Shown piece after piece: positions 1 to 7,485 of a stretch of DNA of 13,621 nt (positions are counted from its first letter, which is position 1; the number at the start of each line of letters is the position of its first letter). Below the pieces are notes generated by a model that saw only the letters and a program-made list of their open reading frames with translations, did not search any database and was not told the origin of the DNA. A program made the translations under genes and the position numbers. The DNA is from JADGNZ01 sp035995985. Lineage in GTDB: Bacteria; Acidobacteriota; Thermoanaerobaculia; Gp7-AA8. The stretch is taken from NCBI GenBank assembly GCA_035995985.1, contig DASYJY010000193.1, positions 1 through 13,621 on the forward strand, read 5' to 3'.

Positions 1-35
1 TAGAGTGACGCCACGGGCGGAATCCTGAGTCTTTT

Positions 36-1373
36 TTATTGAATCTGCTGAAATTCTTCGTGCGGGTGCTCAGGAAGATGCTCGAGGAAGGCCCGAACAT
101 GGCGAACGGCATCGGGTGTCGCATCGCCTGAACTCACGGCCTCAGTCAGGTAGGCAAGAGCCTTCTTTGCGTTCCGCATCATCCCTTCGGAGGAGAAGGT
201 CAGCGTGATGGCCCGGCAGAGTTCAGGCACGCGCTCGGGCTGTTCGGCGGCAAGAAGACCAGCCACCAGGTCCAGTGTTGCCAGCGCGGCATCGTTCGCC
301 ATTCCGAGTTGATGAAGCAGCACTCGCGAGTGCTCCAGACCGCTTAGGCCTTCGCCGTAGTTACCCTGCTCCACTTTGAGAGCCGCCATCGACCAATGCA
401 GACGAGCGCTCTCCGTCGGAAGGTCGAGGTCATCCATGACGGAGATCGCATCAGCGTAGTAGGCGTTGGCTTTGCCATAGTCGCGAAGCCGTGTGTAGCT
501 GTTTGCCGCGTTTAAGAGAGCGCGGCCGAGGAGGTCCGTTTCGCGTGCGGAACGTGCGAGGGTGGCGACGCGCTCCATGATCTGAGCAGACTCTCGATCC
601 CGATTCGCGCTGTAGTAGCCGAGACCCTCAACCAGCAACGCCGACAAATACCGCCGCGTGTCGCCGTAAAGCTGGAAGGTTTCCGCGGCGGATTGCCCGC
701 ACGAAATCGCCTCCTCGAACCTCTCCATCTGGCAGTACAGCGTCGCCCGCACGTACTGCACGATTGCGAGATCGAAGGGCTCGACATGGTCGTCCGACTC
801 GAATGCCTCTTCGGCGCGGTCCAGCGCTTCATCGGCTTCTTTGAAGCGGCCGAGGTAGCGCAGCGCGTTGGCGCGCTCTTTCCAGGCCGTGCCGGCGTAC
901 CAGGCCGACCGCGCCTGCAGCGTCGCCGGGAGTTTCTGGGCGATGGTCAACGCCGTGTCGGCGAGGACAAGGCCGAATTGCGGCTGGCGCTCGTGCATGC
1001 CGTTGGCGACCTTTGAGAGCAGGCGCATCACGGCCAGCGTGTAGAAGCGCGGATCATCGTCGATGCGCGCGGCGCGGAAGCGGATCGCGGAATCGACCAG
1101 CGGCATGACCAGCTCGCGGGCGCGCGCGTCGGCGGTGGCGATGGCGCGGGCGTGTTCGAGCAGCGCCGGCGGCGCTTCGCGGCGGACCGGCATCGACTCC
1201 GACATTTCCCACGGCAGCGGATCCTGCAAGGCGGTATCGAACGCTTCGATGACGTCGAGGGTGTTGCGGCAGTCGCAGCAGGCGGCCACGTGCTGCTCGA
1301 CCGCTTCCCTGTCGTCGATGGCTTCGGGGCGTAGTGCGTAGGCGGACAGCTCGTCTTCGGTGTAGTGACTCAT
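36..1373 (-). CDS. Zinc-finger (ZAS-type) anti-sigma factor with TPR domain
   Basis: 445 aa. The N-terminus carries a zinc-binding anti-sigma signature, His28-x3-Cys32-x2-Cys35, within a short helical zf-HC2-like segment (about residues 5-50). The rest is helical with degenerate tetratricopeptide repeats from about residue 125 to 430 (for example the stretches around ALRYLGRFKEADEAL and AANSYTRLRDYGKANAYY). No transmembrane helix is visible, so the protein is probably cytoplasmic, unlike classical membrane-bound anti-sigma factors. The start ATG overlaps the stop of the upstream sigma-factor gene as ATGA, which suggests translational coupling and a sigma/anti-sigma pair. In this family the zinc finger binds the sigma factor; the TPR part would sense or bind an unknown partner, which is inference. 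The stop TAA lies 35 nt from the window edge. Confidence 0.85.
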   Translation of the reverse strand: MSHYTEDELSAYALRPEAIDDREAVEQHVAACCDCRNTLDVIEAFDTALQDPLPWEMSESMPVRREAPPALLEHARAIATADARARELVMPLVDSAIRFRAARIDDDPRFYTLAVMRLLSKVANGMHERQPQFGLVLADTALTIAQKLPATLQARSAWYAGTAWKERANALRYLGRFKEADEALDRAEEAFESDDHVEPFDLAIVQYVRATLYCQMERFEEAISCGQSAAETFQLYGDTRRYLSALLVEGLGYYSANRDRESAQIMERVATLARSARETDLLGRALLNAANSYTRLRDYGKANAYYADAISVMDDLDLPTESARLHWSMAALKVEQGNYGEGLSGLEHSRVLLHQLGMANDAALATLDLVAGLLAAEQPERVPELCRAITLTFSSEGMMRNAKKALAYLTEAVSSGDATPDAVRHVRAFLEHLPEHPHEEFQQIQ

Positions 1374-1891
1374 GATGGTGAACGGGTAATGGAGCTATAG
1401 ATCTGGCGGGCGCGTTTGCGGCATGACGACAGCAGCTGCCATACGTATGCAGGAGACGTGTCAAGCTCCAGCGCGATCGATTCCGCGCTCTCATCGCGGA
1501 GGTAGTAGCGGCGCAGTGTCTCGCTGCATTTGCCGCCGAGGCGGGCCAGCGTCGCGCCGAGGCTGAGTCGGAGCGCCCAGCGCTCCAGCTTCGCCGCCTC
1601 GTCGTCGCTCGGCGTCAATTCGTGATGCGGCAGCAGCGGCTCTTCATGTTGCCGCTTCCGCCAGTAGTGCCGGCAGGCGTTGTTGATCGAGCCGATCAGA
1701 AAGGCCTTGATATCGTAGGCGTCCGGCTGCCGTTCGAGAAAGGAGGCGAAGATGTCGTGAACGAGCGCCTCGGCGTCGCAGGGGGGGACGCGGAAGCGAT
1801 ATTGAGCGATCGAGCGCAGCAAGCTCTCGTGCTCGCGATAAACGGCATCGAGAGGATGCACAGTCGAGAATTCGGACTGATCGTTCGTCAC
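1370..1891 (-). CDS. ECF-type RNA polymerase sigma factor
   Basis: From the GTG at 1891 this is a 173-aa sigma-70 family protein. It has region 2 (from LDAVYREHESLL through NNACRHYWRKRQ), a linker, and region 4 with a helix-turn-helix near the C-terminus (CSETLRRYYLRDESAESIA...SPAYVWQLL). Such proteins direct RNA polymerase to a small regulon and are usually held by a cognate anti-sigma factor, here most likely the overlapping downstream gene. The start is uncertain. The frame stays open up to a TTG at 2071, with GTG at 2068 and ATG at 2065, and a strong AGGAGA Shine-Dalgarno lies at 2078-2083. The extra ~60 residues have no sigma similarity, are Arg/Ala-rich and include a perfect GC palindrome. 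The GTG at 1891 gives the usual family length but has only a weak RBS. Confidence 0.85.
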   Translation of the reverse strand: MTNDQSEFSTVHPLDAVYREHESLLRSIAQYRFRVPPCDAEALVHDIFASFLERQPDAYDIKAFLIGSINNACRHYWRKRQHEEPLLPHHELTPSDDEAAKLERWALRLSLGATLARLGGKCSETLRRYYLRDESAESIALELDTSPAYVWQLLSSCRKRARQIYSSITRSPS

Positions 1892-2077
1892 CGTCGCCCA
1901 CCACAAGTGTGCGCTCTTCGCGGATCTTCCAGAAAAATAACCTACCTGCGGCCGCGCGGCCGCGCGATGGCGACGATTGCTGCCGCATGGCGCCATGCGT
2001 GAAAAGAGTTTCCCTTTCGGCTTCCGGAAGCGCTCTTCAGCACCGTTTGCGGCAGAGTTGCCCATCACCAATCAACG

Positions 2078-2083
2078 TCTCCT
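2078..2083 (-). promoter_or_regulatory. Strong Shine-Dalgarno upstream of the sigma-factor frame
   Basis: AGGAGA on the minus strand lies 6, 9 and 12 nt before the TTG (2071), GTG (2068) and ATG (2065) codons that are in frame with the sigma factor. It is the best ribosome-binding site in this part of the window. It argues that translation may begin here, giving a sigma factor about 60 residues longer, or that the upstream part encodes a leader. Confidence 0.45.
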
Positions 2084-2179
2084 GACTTAGGAGTGACGGA
2101 AAGGCGGCAGTCCCTACCCTCCCAGGCAAAAATAGTTGGAGAAGGAACGGACAGGTGTCGGTTTGAAGAGGGGGAAATG

Positions 2180-4807
2180 TCACCTTTCCGGCGGTGGCGG
2201 CGAGGTGCTGGTCGTGCTCGTGTTGGTCGATTGTGCCGGCTCAGACGTATTCGTGCTTGGCGGCGGCTGGTCGGAGCGATTGGGATCGCGATTCAGATCA
2301 CGCTCGCGGCGCGGCTCCGTCGTCGTCGGCGGCGGCGGCGGCGCGGTGTCGGTGCGGAAGTAGCCGCCGGTCAACGTCGTGTCGCCTGGCTCGGGCGTGA
2401 TCGGCGCGAGCGGCTCCGACGTCGTCGTCGTTTCGGGTGCGATCGGCATTCCGGCAGTATCGAGCGCGATCGGATTGCCGAACTGGTCGAGCGCCGGCGC
2501 AGGAGCGGCCTGCGGACTGTGCAACGAACACGGATTGCCCGGCTGCGTTCCCGTTTTGAATGCCTCGGTGACGACGACGCGCGGCGGACAGTTCGGCACC
2601 GCGAGGCCGCCGCTCGTTTCGTCGATCTGCGCGGTAACGATGCCCTCAGGCGGCGCGAAATCGACGTTCGGCTGGCCGACCATCACCGCCTGCATGAAGC
2701 GCGTCCAGATCGGAACGGCGCCGGTGCCGCCAGAGAGGCCGGTCGGCGCGTTGTCGTCGAAGCCGAGCCACGTCAGCGTCAGCGCTTTCGGTGTGAAGCC
2801 GATGAACCAGGCGTCGCGTTTGTCGTTCGTCGTTCCGGTCTTGCCGGCGGCGACGAGCTTGAAGCCCAACGAACGCGCGCCGGCCGCCGTGCCGCGGTCG
2901 ACCACGCCCTTCATCACCGTAACAAGCATGTACAAGTCTTTCGCCGGGAAGACCTGCACCGGTTGGACCTCGTCGCCGGCGGAGACCTGGCGGCCTTTGT
3001 CGTCGGTGACGAACTTCACGGCATGCAGCGGCACGCGTGAGCCGAGGCGGGCAATCGTGGAGTACGCATCGGCCATCTCCATCGGCGCGAGGTCGACCGC
3101 GCCGAGGAGCATCGACGGATTCTTCGTGTCGATGTCGGAGAGGACGCCCAGCGTGTGCGCGGCGCGAGCGATCGGATCGAGTCCGCACGCCAGTCCGATG
3201 CGCACCGAGGCAGAGTTGAGCGACTGCTCCAACGCCTCGGCGACCGTGACGGTCTGGTGATAGACGTCCTCGTAATTTCTCGGCGACCAGTCGGCCGAGA
3301 AGCGGCGTTTCAGGACAAAGCGCGTATCGCTCACCAGCGTGGCCGGCGTGATGTTCTTGTTCGAAAGACTCGGCTCGAACGCGGTGGCATAAACAAACGG
3401 CTTCACCAGCGATCCGATCTGCCGCTTGGCGTTGAGCGCGCGATTGAACTGATTGAGGTCGTAGTTGCGTCCGCCGATCAGCGCGCGAATCTCGCCCGTC
3501 GGAACATCGACGTGGATGATCGCGCCCTGCAGCGGCTGGCCGGGACGACGGAGACGGCGGCTCCCCTTTTCGAGCGCGGCCAGTCCCGCTTCGACCGTGC
3601 GCGCGGCCGTGTCCTGCGCGTTCAGATCGATCGCGGTGTAGATCTGCAGGCCGCGGCCCTTCACGTCCCTGATGCCGTAGTCGCGCGCCATCTCCTGCAG
3701 CACGCGATCGACGTAGTACGGAATCGACGACAGTCCGCTGCGCTGCCGGAACGGCTTCGGCGGCAGCTTCGTGGCCATCGCGGCGTCGTACTGTTCCTTC
3801 GTGATTTTTTTCTGATTGAGCATCAGCCCGAGGACGGTGCTGCGGCGTTGCATCGCCAGCTCCGGATGTGTGAAGGGCGAGTAGTTGTTCGGACTGCGAA
3901 TGATCCCCGCGAGCAGTGCGGCCTCGGGCAGACTGATCTCCGACACCGGCTTGCCGAAATAGAAACGCGCCGCCTCGCCGACACCGAGGATCGAGATGGA
4001 ACGATTGCGGCCGAGGTAGATGTCGTTGAGGTAGGCCTCGAGAATCTCGCGCTTCGAATACTTCGCGTCGAGGATCACGGCCATGAACGCCTCGGTCACC
4101 TTGCGTTTGTACGTGCGCTCGCCGGTCAGGTAGTAGTTCTTCACGAGCTGCTGTGTGAGCGTCGATCCGCCCTCGGTCACACCGCCCGCGCGCACGTTGC
4201 GGAACAGCGCGCGGAAGAGTCCGATCGGATCGACTCCGGGGTGATGCCAGAAGCGAACGTCCTCGGTGGCCACGACCGCGTCCTGCAGTTCCTTTGGCAC
4301 CTGATCGAGCGTGACCGGACGCCTGTTTTCGAGCTGGTCGCTGAGGATAGACGTCAGCAGCTCCGGCTCGAGCGCGGCGTTGTCGATCGGCGAGGCCTGC
4401 TTCAGCGAGACGACTGACGCGATGCTGCCGCTTCGAAAAGTAAGGCGCACCGGCTGCGACGGATACTGTCCGGTCGGATGCGTGAAGGGCCGCGTGTAGA
4501 GATCGATCTGCGCGGAACCGGGAACGAAGTCGCCGGCCTGCGACAGCGCGGAGACTTGCCGGTAGCCGAGACGATTGAGTTTTTCCGCGAGATCGTCGGG
4601 ACCCAGGACCGCGCCGGCGCGCAGCGGAGTGAAGTCGGTGAAGATCCGCGTCGGCAGCGAGAGGCGGCGAATCTCAAACTTTCCGACGGACTGTTTGTAG
4701 ACGTAGAGCGCGAGGATCGCGATCAGGACGAGCAAGACCACGACAGAGATCGAGATCACCTGAAAGACGGTGCCGCGGCGCGGGAAACGTGCTTTGAACG
4801 TGGGCAT
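2180..4807 (-). CDS. mrcB: Bifunctional penicillin-binding protein, PBP1B type (class A PBP)
   Basis: 875 aa inner-membrane murein synthase that polymerises lipid II and cross-links stem peptides. The order is: short basic cytoplasmic tail; membrane helix about 14-36; a UB2H-like region about 50-140 (PLRAGAVLG, GYRQVSAL, TRPF), which marks PBP1B rather than PBP1A; a GT51 glycosyltransferase about 165-345 with catalytic Glu182 (ATEDVRFWHHPG), GGSTLTQQLVKN at 213-224 and Glu239 (RKVTEAFM); and a transpeptidase about 425-715 with SxxK at Ser466-Lys469, SxN at 529-531 and KTGT at 656-659. The Glu182-Glu239 spacing of 57 equals that of E. coli PBP1b (233/290). All catalytic motifs are intact. The C-terminus adds about 110 Pro/Thr/Ser-rich residues of low complexity. 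pgeF lies 100 bp upstream on the same strand. No Shine-Dalgarno is seen at the ATG. Confidence 0.95.
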   Translation of the reverse strand: MPTFKARFPRRGTVFQVISISVVVLLVLIAILALYVYKQSVGKFEIRRLSLPTRIFTDFTPLRAGAVLGPDDLAEKLNRLGYRQVSALSQAGDFVPGSAQIDLYTRPFTHPTGQYPSQPVRLTFRSGSIASVVSLKQASPIDNAALEPELLTSILSDQLENRRPVTLDQVPKELQDAVVATEDVRFWHHPGVDPIGLFRALFRNVRAGGVTEGGSTLTQQLVKNYYLTGERTYKRKVTEAFMAVILDAKYSKREILEAYLNDIYLGRNRSISILGVGEAARFYFGKPVSEISLPEAALLAGIIRSPNNYSPFTHPELAMQRRSTVLGLMLNQKKITKEQYDAAMATKLPPKPFRQRSGLSSIPYYVDRVLQEMARDYGIRDVKGRGLQIYTAIDLNAQDTAARTVEAGLAALEKGSRRLRRPGQPLQGAIIHVDVPTGEIRALIGGRNYDLNQFNRALNAKRQIGSLVKPFVYATAFEPSLSNKNITPATLVSDTRFVLKRRFSADWSPRNYEDVYHQTVTVAEALEQSLNSASVRIGLACGLDPIARAAHTLGVLSDIDTKNPSMLLGAVDLAPMEMADAYSTIARLGSRVPLHAVKFVTDDKGRQVSAGDEVQPVQVFPAKDLYMLVTVMKGVVDRGTAAGARSLGFKLVAAGKTGTTNDKRDAWFIGFTPKALTLTWLGFDDNAPTGLSGGTGAVPIWTRFMQAVMVGQPNVDFAPPEGIVTAQIDETSGGLAVPNCPPRVVVTEAFKTGTQPGNPCSLHSPQAAPAPALDQFGNPIALDTAGMPIAPETTTTSEPLAPITPEPGDTTLTGGYFRTDTAPPPPPTTTEPRRERDLNRDPNRSDQPPPSTNTSEPAQSTNTSTTSTSPPPPER

Positions 4808-4812
4808 ATTGA

Positions 4813-4900
4813 GTAGATCAGTCGGTCAGTCGATCAGTGGATCAGGACAAGCAAGTCTCGGGCGACTGCACTGATCGACTGATCTACTTGCCGACTGATC
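4813..4900. repeat. Octamer-repeat cluster forming an inverted repeat between pgeF and the PBP1B gene
   Basis: GATCAGTC-like octamers recur in both orientations. The arm at 4813-4839 pairs with the arm at 4869-4887 (CACTGATCGACTGATCTAC): the left arm carries the exact reverse complement interrupted by an 8-nt extra octamer (GTCAGTCG). Further copies lie at 4839-4845 and 4891-4901. On the minus strand the structure follows the pgeF stop and ends 5 nt before the PBP1B start, so it could affect readthrough or translation. It resembles dispersed short palindromic repeats; its function is not known. Confidence 0.6.
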
Positions 4901-4907
4901 AACTGCT

Positions 4908-5621
4908 TCACCGCGCCGCAATTGCAAGGTTTCGTCCACCTCGGCCGGCCGCGCGCCGATACGAGTGGAAGATCGAGCCGTCGCAGCGCGTGCAGAGGCC
5001 GGAGTCGTGAATGTTCTGCGGCGCGATTCCTCGCGCGGTCAGCAGTGCGGCGGTGAGTCGCGGCAGATCGATATGTGGCTTCACGCCGCCGCGATCGACG
5101 AACAATTCGGCATCGGCATACGAATCGCGAAACTGATCGACGACTTCTTCGCCGACTTCAAAGCAACAGACGCGAATCGATGGCCCAAGCCACGCGCGCG
5201 CCGTCTCGCTCACGCCGCCGATGGCATCGACCGCTTCCGCGGCAATCTTCTGCACTGCACCACGCCAGCCGGAGTGAACGTTCGCGATGACGCCGCGCGA
5301 CATGTCCGCGATCGTGACGGGGAGACAGTCCGCGATTTTGATGCCGAGGGCAGTGCCGGCGTCGGAGGACCAGAGTCCGTCGCACGAATCGCATTCGCCG
5401 TCCGTCCGCGCGCGGACGACGTTCTTTCCGTGAACTTGGGTACACGTCGCCAGTGCTGCGTCGATCCCGAATCGCTCGCGGACGATGCGCATCAGCCGCG
5501 CCGCGGCGTCACCATTCAGACGACCTTCGAAATCAACGGTCGTGTAGAAGAGCCCGAAGCCATCCGGCAGCGACGGAGGCATGACGATGCGCCCGATTTC
5601 CGTCTGTTCGATTCCCCACAT
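4908..5621 (-). CDS. pgeF: Peptidoglycan editing factor PgeF (YfiH/DUF152 laccase-domain family)
   Basis: 237 aa from ATG 5621, close to the 243 aa of E. coli YfiH. The metal-binding triad of the family is present: His64 (TQVHGKNVV), Cys99 (IADCLPV) and His116 (NVHSGWRGA). The C-terminal C210-x2-C213 and FHSYRRA...GR motif is also typical. PgeF family members remove wrongly incorporated amino acids (L-Ser for L-Ala) from UDP-MurNAc precursors in the cytoplasm; older annotations call them polyphenol oxidase or multicopper laccase, and some act on purine nucleosides. The frame is open to 5798, but the extra part lies antisense to the divergent HicB-like gene, so ATG 5621 is preferred. A TACAAT hexamer 11 nt upstream suggests a near-leaderless transcript. 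The neighbouring PBP1B gene supports a wall-synthesis role. Confidence 0.92.
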   Translation of the reverse strand: MWGIEQTEIGRIVMPPSLPDGFGLFYTTVDFEGRLNGDAAARLMRIVRERFGIDAALATCTQVHGKNVVRARTDGECDSCDGLWSSDAGTALGIKIADCLPVTIADMSRGVIANVHSGWRGAVQKIAAEAVDAIGGVSETARAWLGPSIRVCCFEVGEEVVDQFRDSYADAELFVDRGGVKPHIDLPRLTAALLTARGIAPQNIHDSGLCTRCDGSIFHSYRRAAGRGGRNLAIAAR

Positions 5622-5654
5622 GCCGGGCGCGGATTGTACGTAAACTCGACGGCC
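5622..5654. promoter_or_regulatory. Divergent pgeF / hicB-like promoter region
   Basis: Only 33 bp separate the two start codons. On the minus strand TACAAT (5638-5633) ends 11 nt before the pgeF ATG. On the plus strand TAAACT (5641-5646) ends 8 nt before the hicB-like ATG. No Shine-Dalgarno precedes either start. The spacing fits -10 boxes that drive leaderless or near-leaderless mRNAs. Convincing -35 hexamers were not found. Confidence 0.45.
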
Positions 5655-5885
5655 ATGACGCTGCACCGATTCCTGATCATCATCGAAGACGCCGGCGCGA
5701 ACTTCTCCGCCTACTCGCCCGACCTGCCCGGCTGCGCCGCCACGGGCGCCACGCGTCTCGATGCAGAGGCGAACATGTACGCCGCCATTCAGATGCACAT
5801 CGAAGGTCTGTGCGAAGACGGCCTTCCCATTCCGGAGTCGACCGCCTTCGCCGAGTACATGCTCGTCGGCGCTGACGCGCGCTAG
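5655..5885 (+). CDS. Orphan HicB-like antitoxin-family protein
   Basis: 76 aa from ATG 5655 to TAG. The pattern FLIIIEDAGANFSAYSPDLPG followed by GCAATGATRLDAEANMYAA, IQMHIEGL and GLPIPEST is the HicB (UPF0150-type) alpha/beta fold. In HicAB systems HicB neutralises the HicA mRNA interferase and represses its own operon through a C-terminal DNA-binding domain. Here that domain is missing, and no small dsRBD-like HicA frame is visible on either side: the upstream neighbour is pgeF and the downstream one a convergent secreted protein. It is therefore a solitary, compact HicB-like protein that may have another role. Its stop codon overlaps the stop of the convergent gene in the palindrome CTAG (5882-5885). 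Confidence 0.8.
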   Translation: MTLHRFLIIIEDAGANFSAYSPDLPGCAATGATRLDAEANMYAAIQMHIEGLCEDGLPIPESTAFAEYMLVGADAR

Positions 5886-7441
5886 TGCACCTCGAGCGGT
5901 TCGCTCAGCTCCGAAGTATCGAACGGCGAGTAATCGATATAGAAGTAGCTGTCGGTCTGCGCGAAGAGCGTATGGCCGCGCATGTCGCCTGAGACGTTGA
6001 TCGCGAACGGGATGTCGCCGGGGATCTGCGTGGCGGCGAACATGTCGGCGCGGTGCTGATAGCCACTGCCGGTTTTGTCGAGAATCAGCACTTGTAGAAA
6101 TCTGGTGATCGGTGGATTTTCCGGACGCGGGATGACGCCATAGACGGTCGTCAGGTTGCGCGCAAGGTCGTAGACGGCGGCGAGCAGCACCGGAGATGGC
6201 GGCATCCGGCCGGATGGATCGAGATGCGTGGGGCCGTCCAGACCCCAGTCGAAATCCTGAGCGCCATTCGCGAAAACGTACTGCATCTGGACATGCGCGT
6301 TGCCGGCGTGCGGACCGACGCCGACGCCGAAATCGTGGTTATAGGCGACCGCTCCGCCGCCGCCGACATCGACCACGCCGCCGTCAATGTAAACGCCGCT
6401 GGCTCCGTTGCCGAGCGGCTTCGTTTCGCGGCCGGCGCCGATGCGGCAGGTCGAAATTCTCACCGACTGCGAGGCCCAGACGGCGACGCCGCTGAACCGG
6501 TTGCCGCTGATCGTGCAGTTGAGGATCGCTGCATCGGTGTTCGCCGTCTCCACCGCGATCCCACGCATGCCGTTCGGCCGCGCCTCGGTTGCCGTGGTGT
6601 TGGTGCCGATGAAGCACTCCTCGACCGTGAGCCGGCCCTGACCGCGCGGTGAAGGCGCTTTCGGTTCCGCGAGAACGACACCGTTCGCCGCGAAGCCGTT
6701 CACCGTGATGCCGCGCAAGGTGACGTCGCAGTACGAGCGGATCTCGAGTCCGTTGGCGAATCCGGCCTTCGTGCCGCTGATCTCGACCGGGCGCGGGACG
6801 TCGAGTGACGTGCCGGGCTTGATGCCGCCATCGATCACCAGTCCGCACGCTGTGATCGCGGGGAGCGGCGACGCCGGCTCGATCGTCATCGGTCCGGCGA
6901 ACGTCACCTTGCATGCAAGCGTGTCGCACTGCGCGTTCGCCGCAGCGAGGGTGTCGCGCAGCGAGCCGGCGCCGAAGTCGTCCGCCGTCGTGACCTGCAT
7001 GATTCGATATGCGGCGATGGAAACGTCGGCAACGTTGTTGGCCGGCACGTCATCGGCGACGGCCGTCGTCAGCTTCGCCTGGCCGTGAAAACCGGTCCCG
7101 TCGGCCGAAGCCGGGACGTTGAAGCCGACGACGATTCCCGGATACGGTGACGTGGCGCCGAGGAAGGTCGTGCAGGTGACCGTCGTGCCGTCGACGCTGC
7201 ACGCCCAGCCGCCGAACTGGCCCGGCGCACTGATGTCTGTCGATCCCGGCGGCAGCGGAATCGTTACGGTTGCCTGCGTCGGATCATTCACACGGCAGCA
7301 GCCCGTCACGTACGCCGTGATGCGCGCCGGCGCACCGGGATCGTAAACGGTAAAGGGAGTGCTGATGTTCAGGGAGTAGTCGGACGCCGCGGCGGGAAGA
7401 GCGATGAGGATGCAGAGAAGGGGAAGGAGTTTGCGGGTCAT
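5882..7441 (-). CDS. Secreted DUF11 / right-handed beta-helix repeat protein
   Basis: 519 aa from ATG 7441. A signal peptide is clear (TRK, then the hydrophobic core LLPLLCILIAL and a probable cut after PAAAS). The mature N-terminal ~125 residues resemble a DUF11-type Ig-like repeat (PGAPARITAYVTGC...TVTIPLPPGSTD). A segment TTADDFGAGSLRDTLAAANA follows, typical of the region before parallel beta-helix domains, and then short turns rich in Asn/Gly (VTLRGITVNGFAANGVVL, ILNCTISGNRFSGVAVW) that read as right-handed beta-helix coils. The C-terminus is a separate beta-rich part. No catalytic residues of a known polysaccharide lyase are recognisable, so an adhesive or surface role is as likely as an enzymatic one. 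A GTG at 7462 is an alternative start adding seven residues. It follows the hydrolase gene by about 44 nt, so the two are probably cotranscribed. Confidence 0.8.
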   Translation of the reverse strand: MTRKLLPLLCILIALPAAASDYSLNISTPFTVYDPGAPARITAYVTGCCRVNDPTQATVTIPLPPGSTDISAPGQFGGWACSVDGTTVTCTTFLGATSPYPGIVVGFNVPASADGTGFHGQAKLTTAVADDVPANNVADVSIAAYRIMQVTTADDFGAGSLRDTLAAANAQCDTLACKVTFAGPMTIEPASPLPAITACGLVIDGGIKPGTSLDVPRPVEISGTKAGFANGLEIRSYCDVTLRGITVNGFAANGVVLAEPKAPSPRGQGRLTVEECFIGTNTTATEARPNGMRGIAVETANTDAAILNCTISGNRFSGVAVWASQSVRISTCRIGAGRETKPLGNGASGVYIDGGVVDVGGGGAVAYNHDFGVGVGPHAGNAHVQMQYVFANGAQDFDWGLDGPTHLDPSGRMPPSPVLLAAVYDLARNLTTVYGVIPRPENPPITRFLQVLILDKTGSGYQHRADMFAATQIPGDIPFAINVSGDMRGHTLFAQTDSYFYIDYSPFDTSELSEPLEVH

Positions 7442-7485
7442 AGGTGCGAGACGTTTGCGCACAATAACTGTTTAGATCCGATGGA

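Noticed and set aside
2093..3040. Plus-strand 315-aa frame opposite the PBP1B gene
   Set aside because: Arg-rich composition typical of an antisense shadow in GC-rich DNA; the minus-strand PBP1B is certain.
3155..4417. Plus-strand 420-aa frame opposite the PBP1B gene
   Set aside because: Arg/Asp/Val-rich antisense shadow without recognisable motifs.
5622..5798. N-terminal extension of PgeF to 5798
   Set aside because: It lies antisense to the hicB-like gene, is Gly/Arg/Val-rich and has no family similarity; ATG 5621 gives the normal family length.
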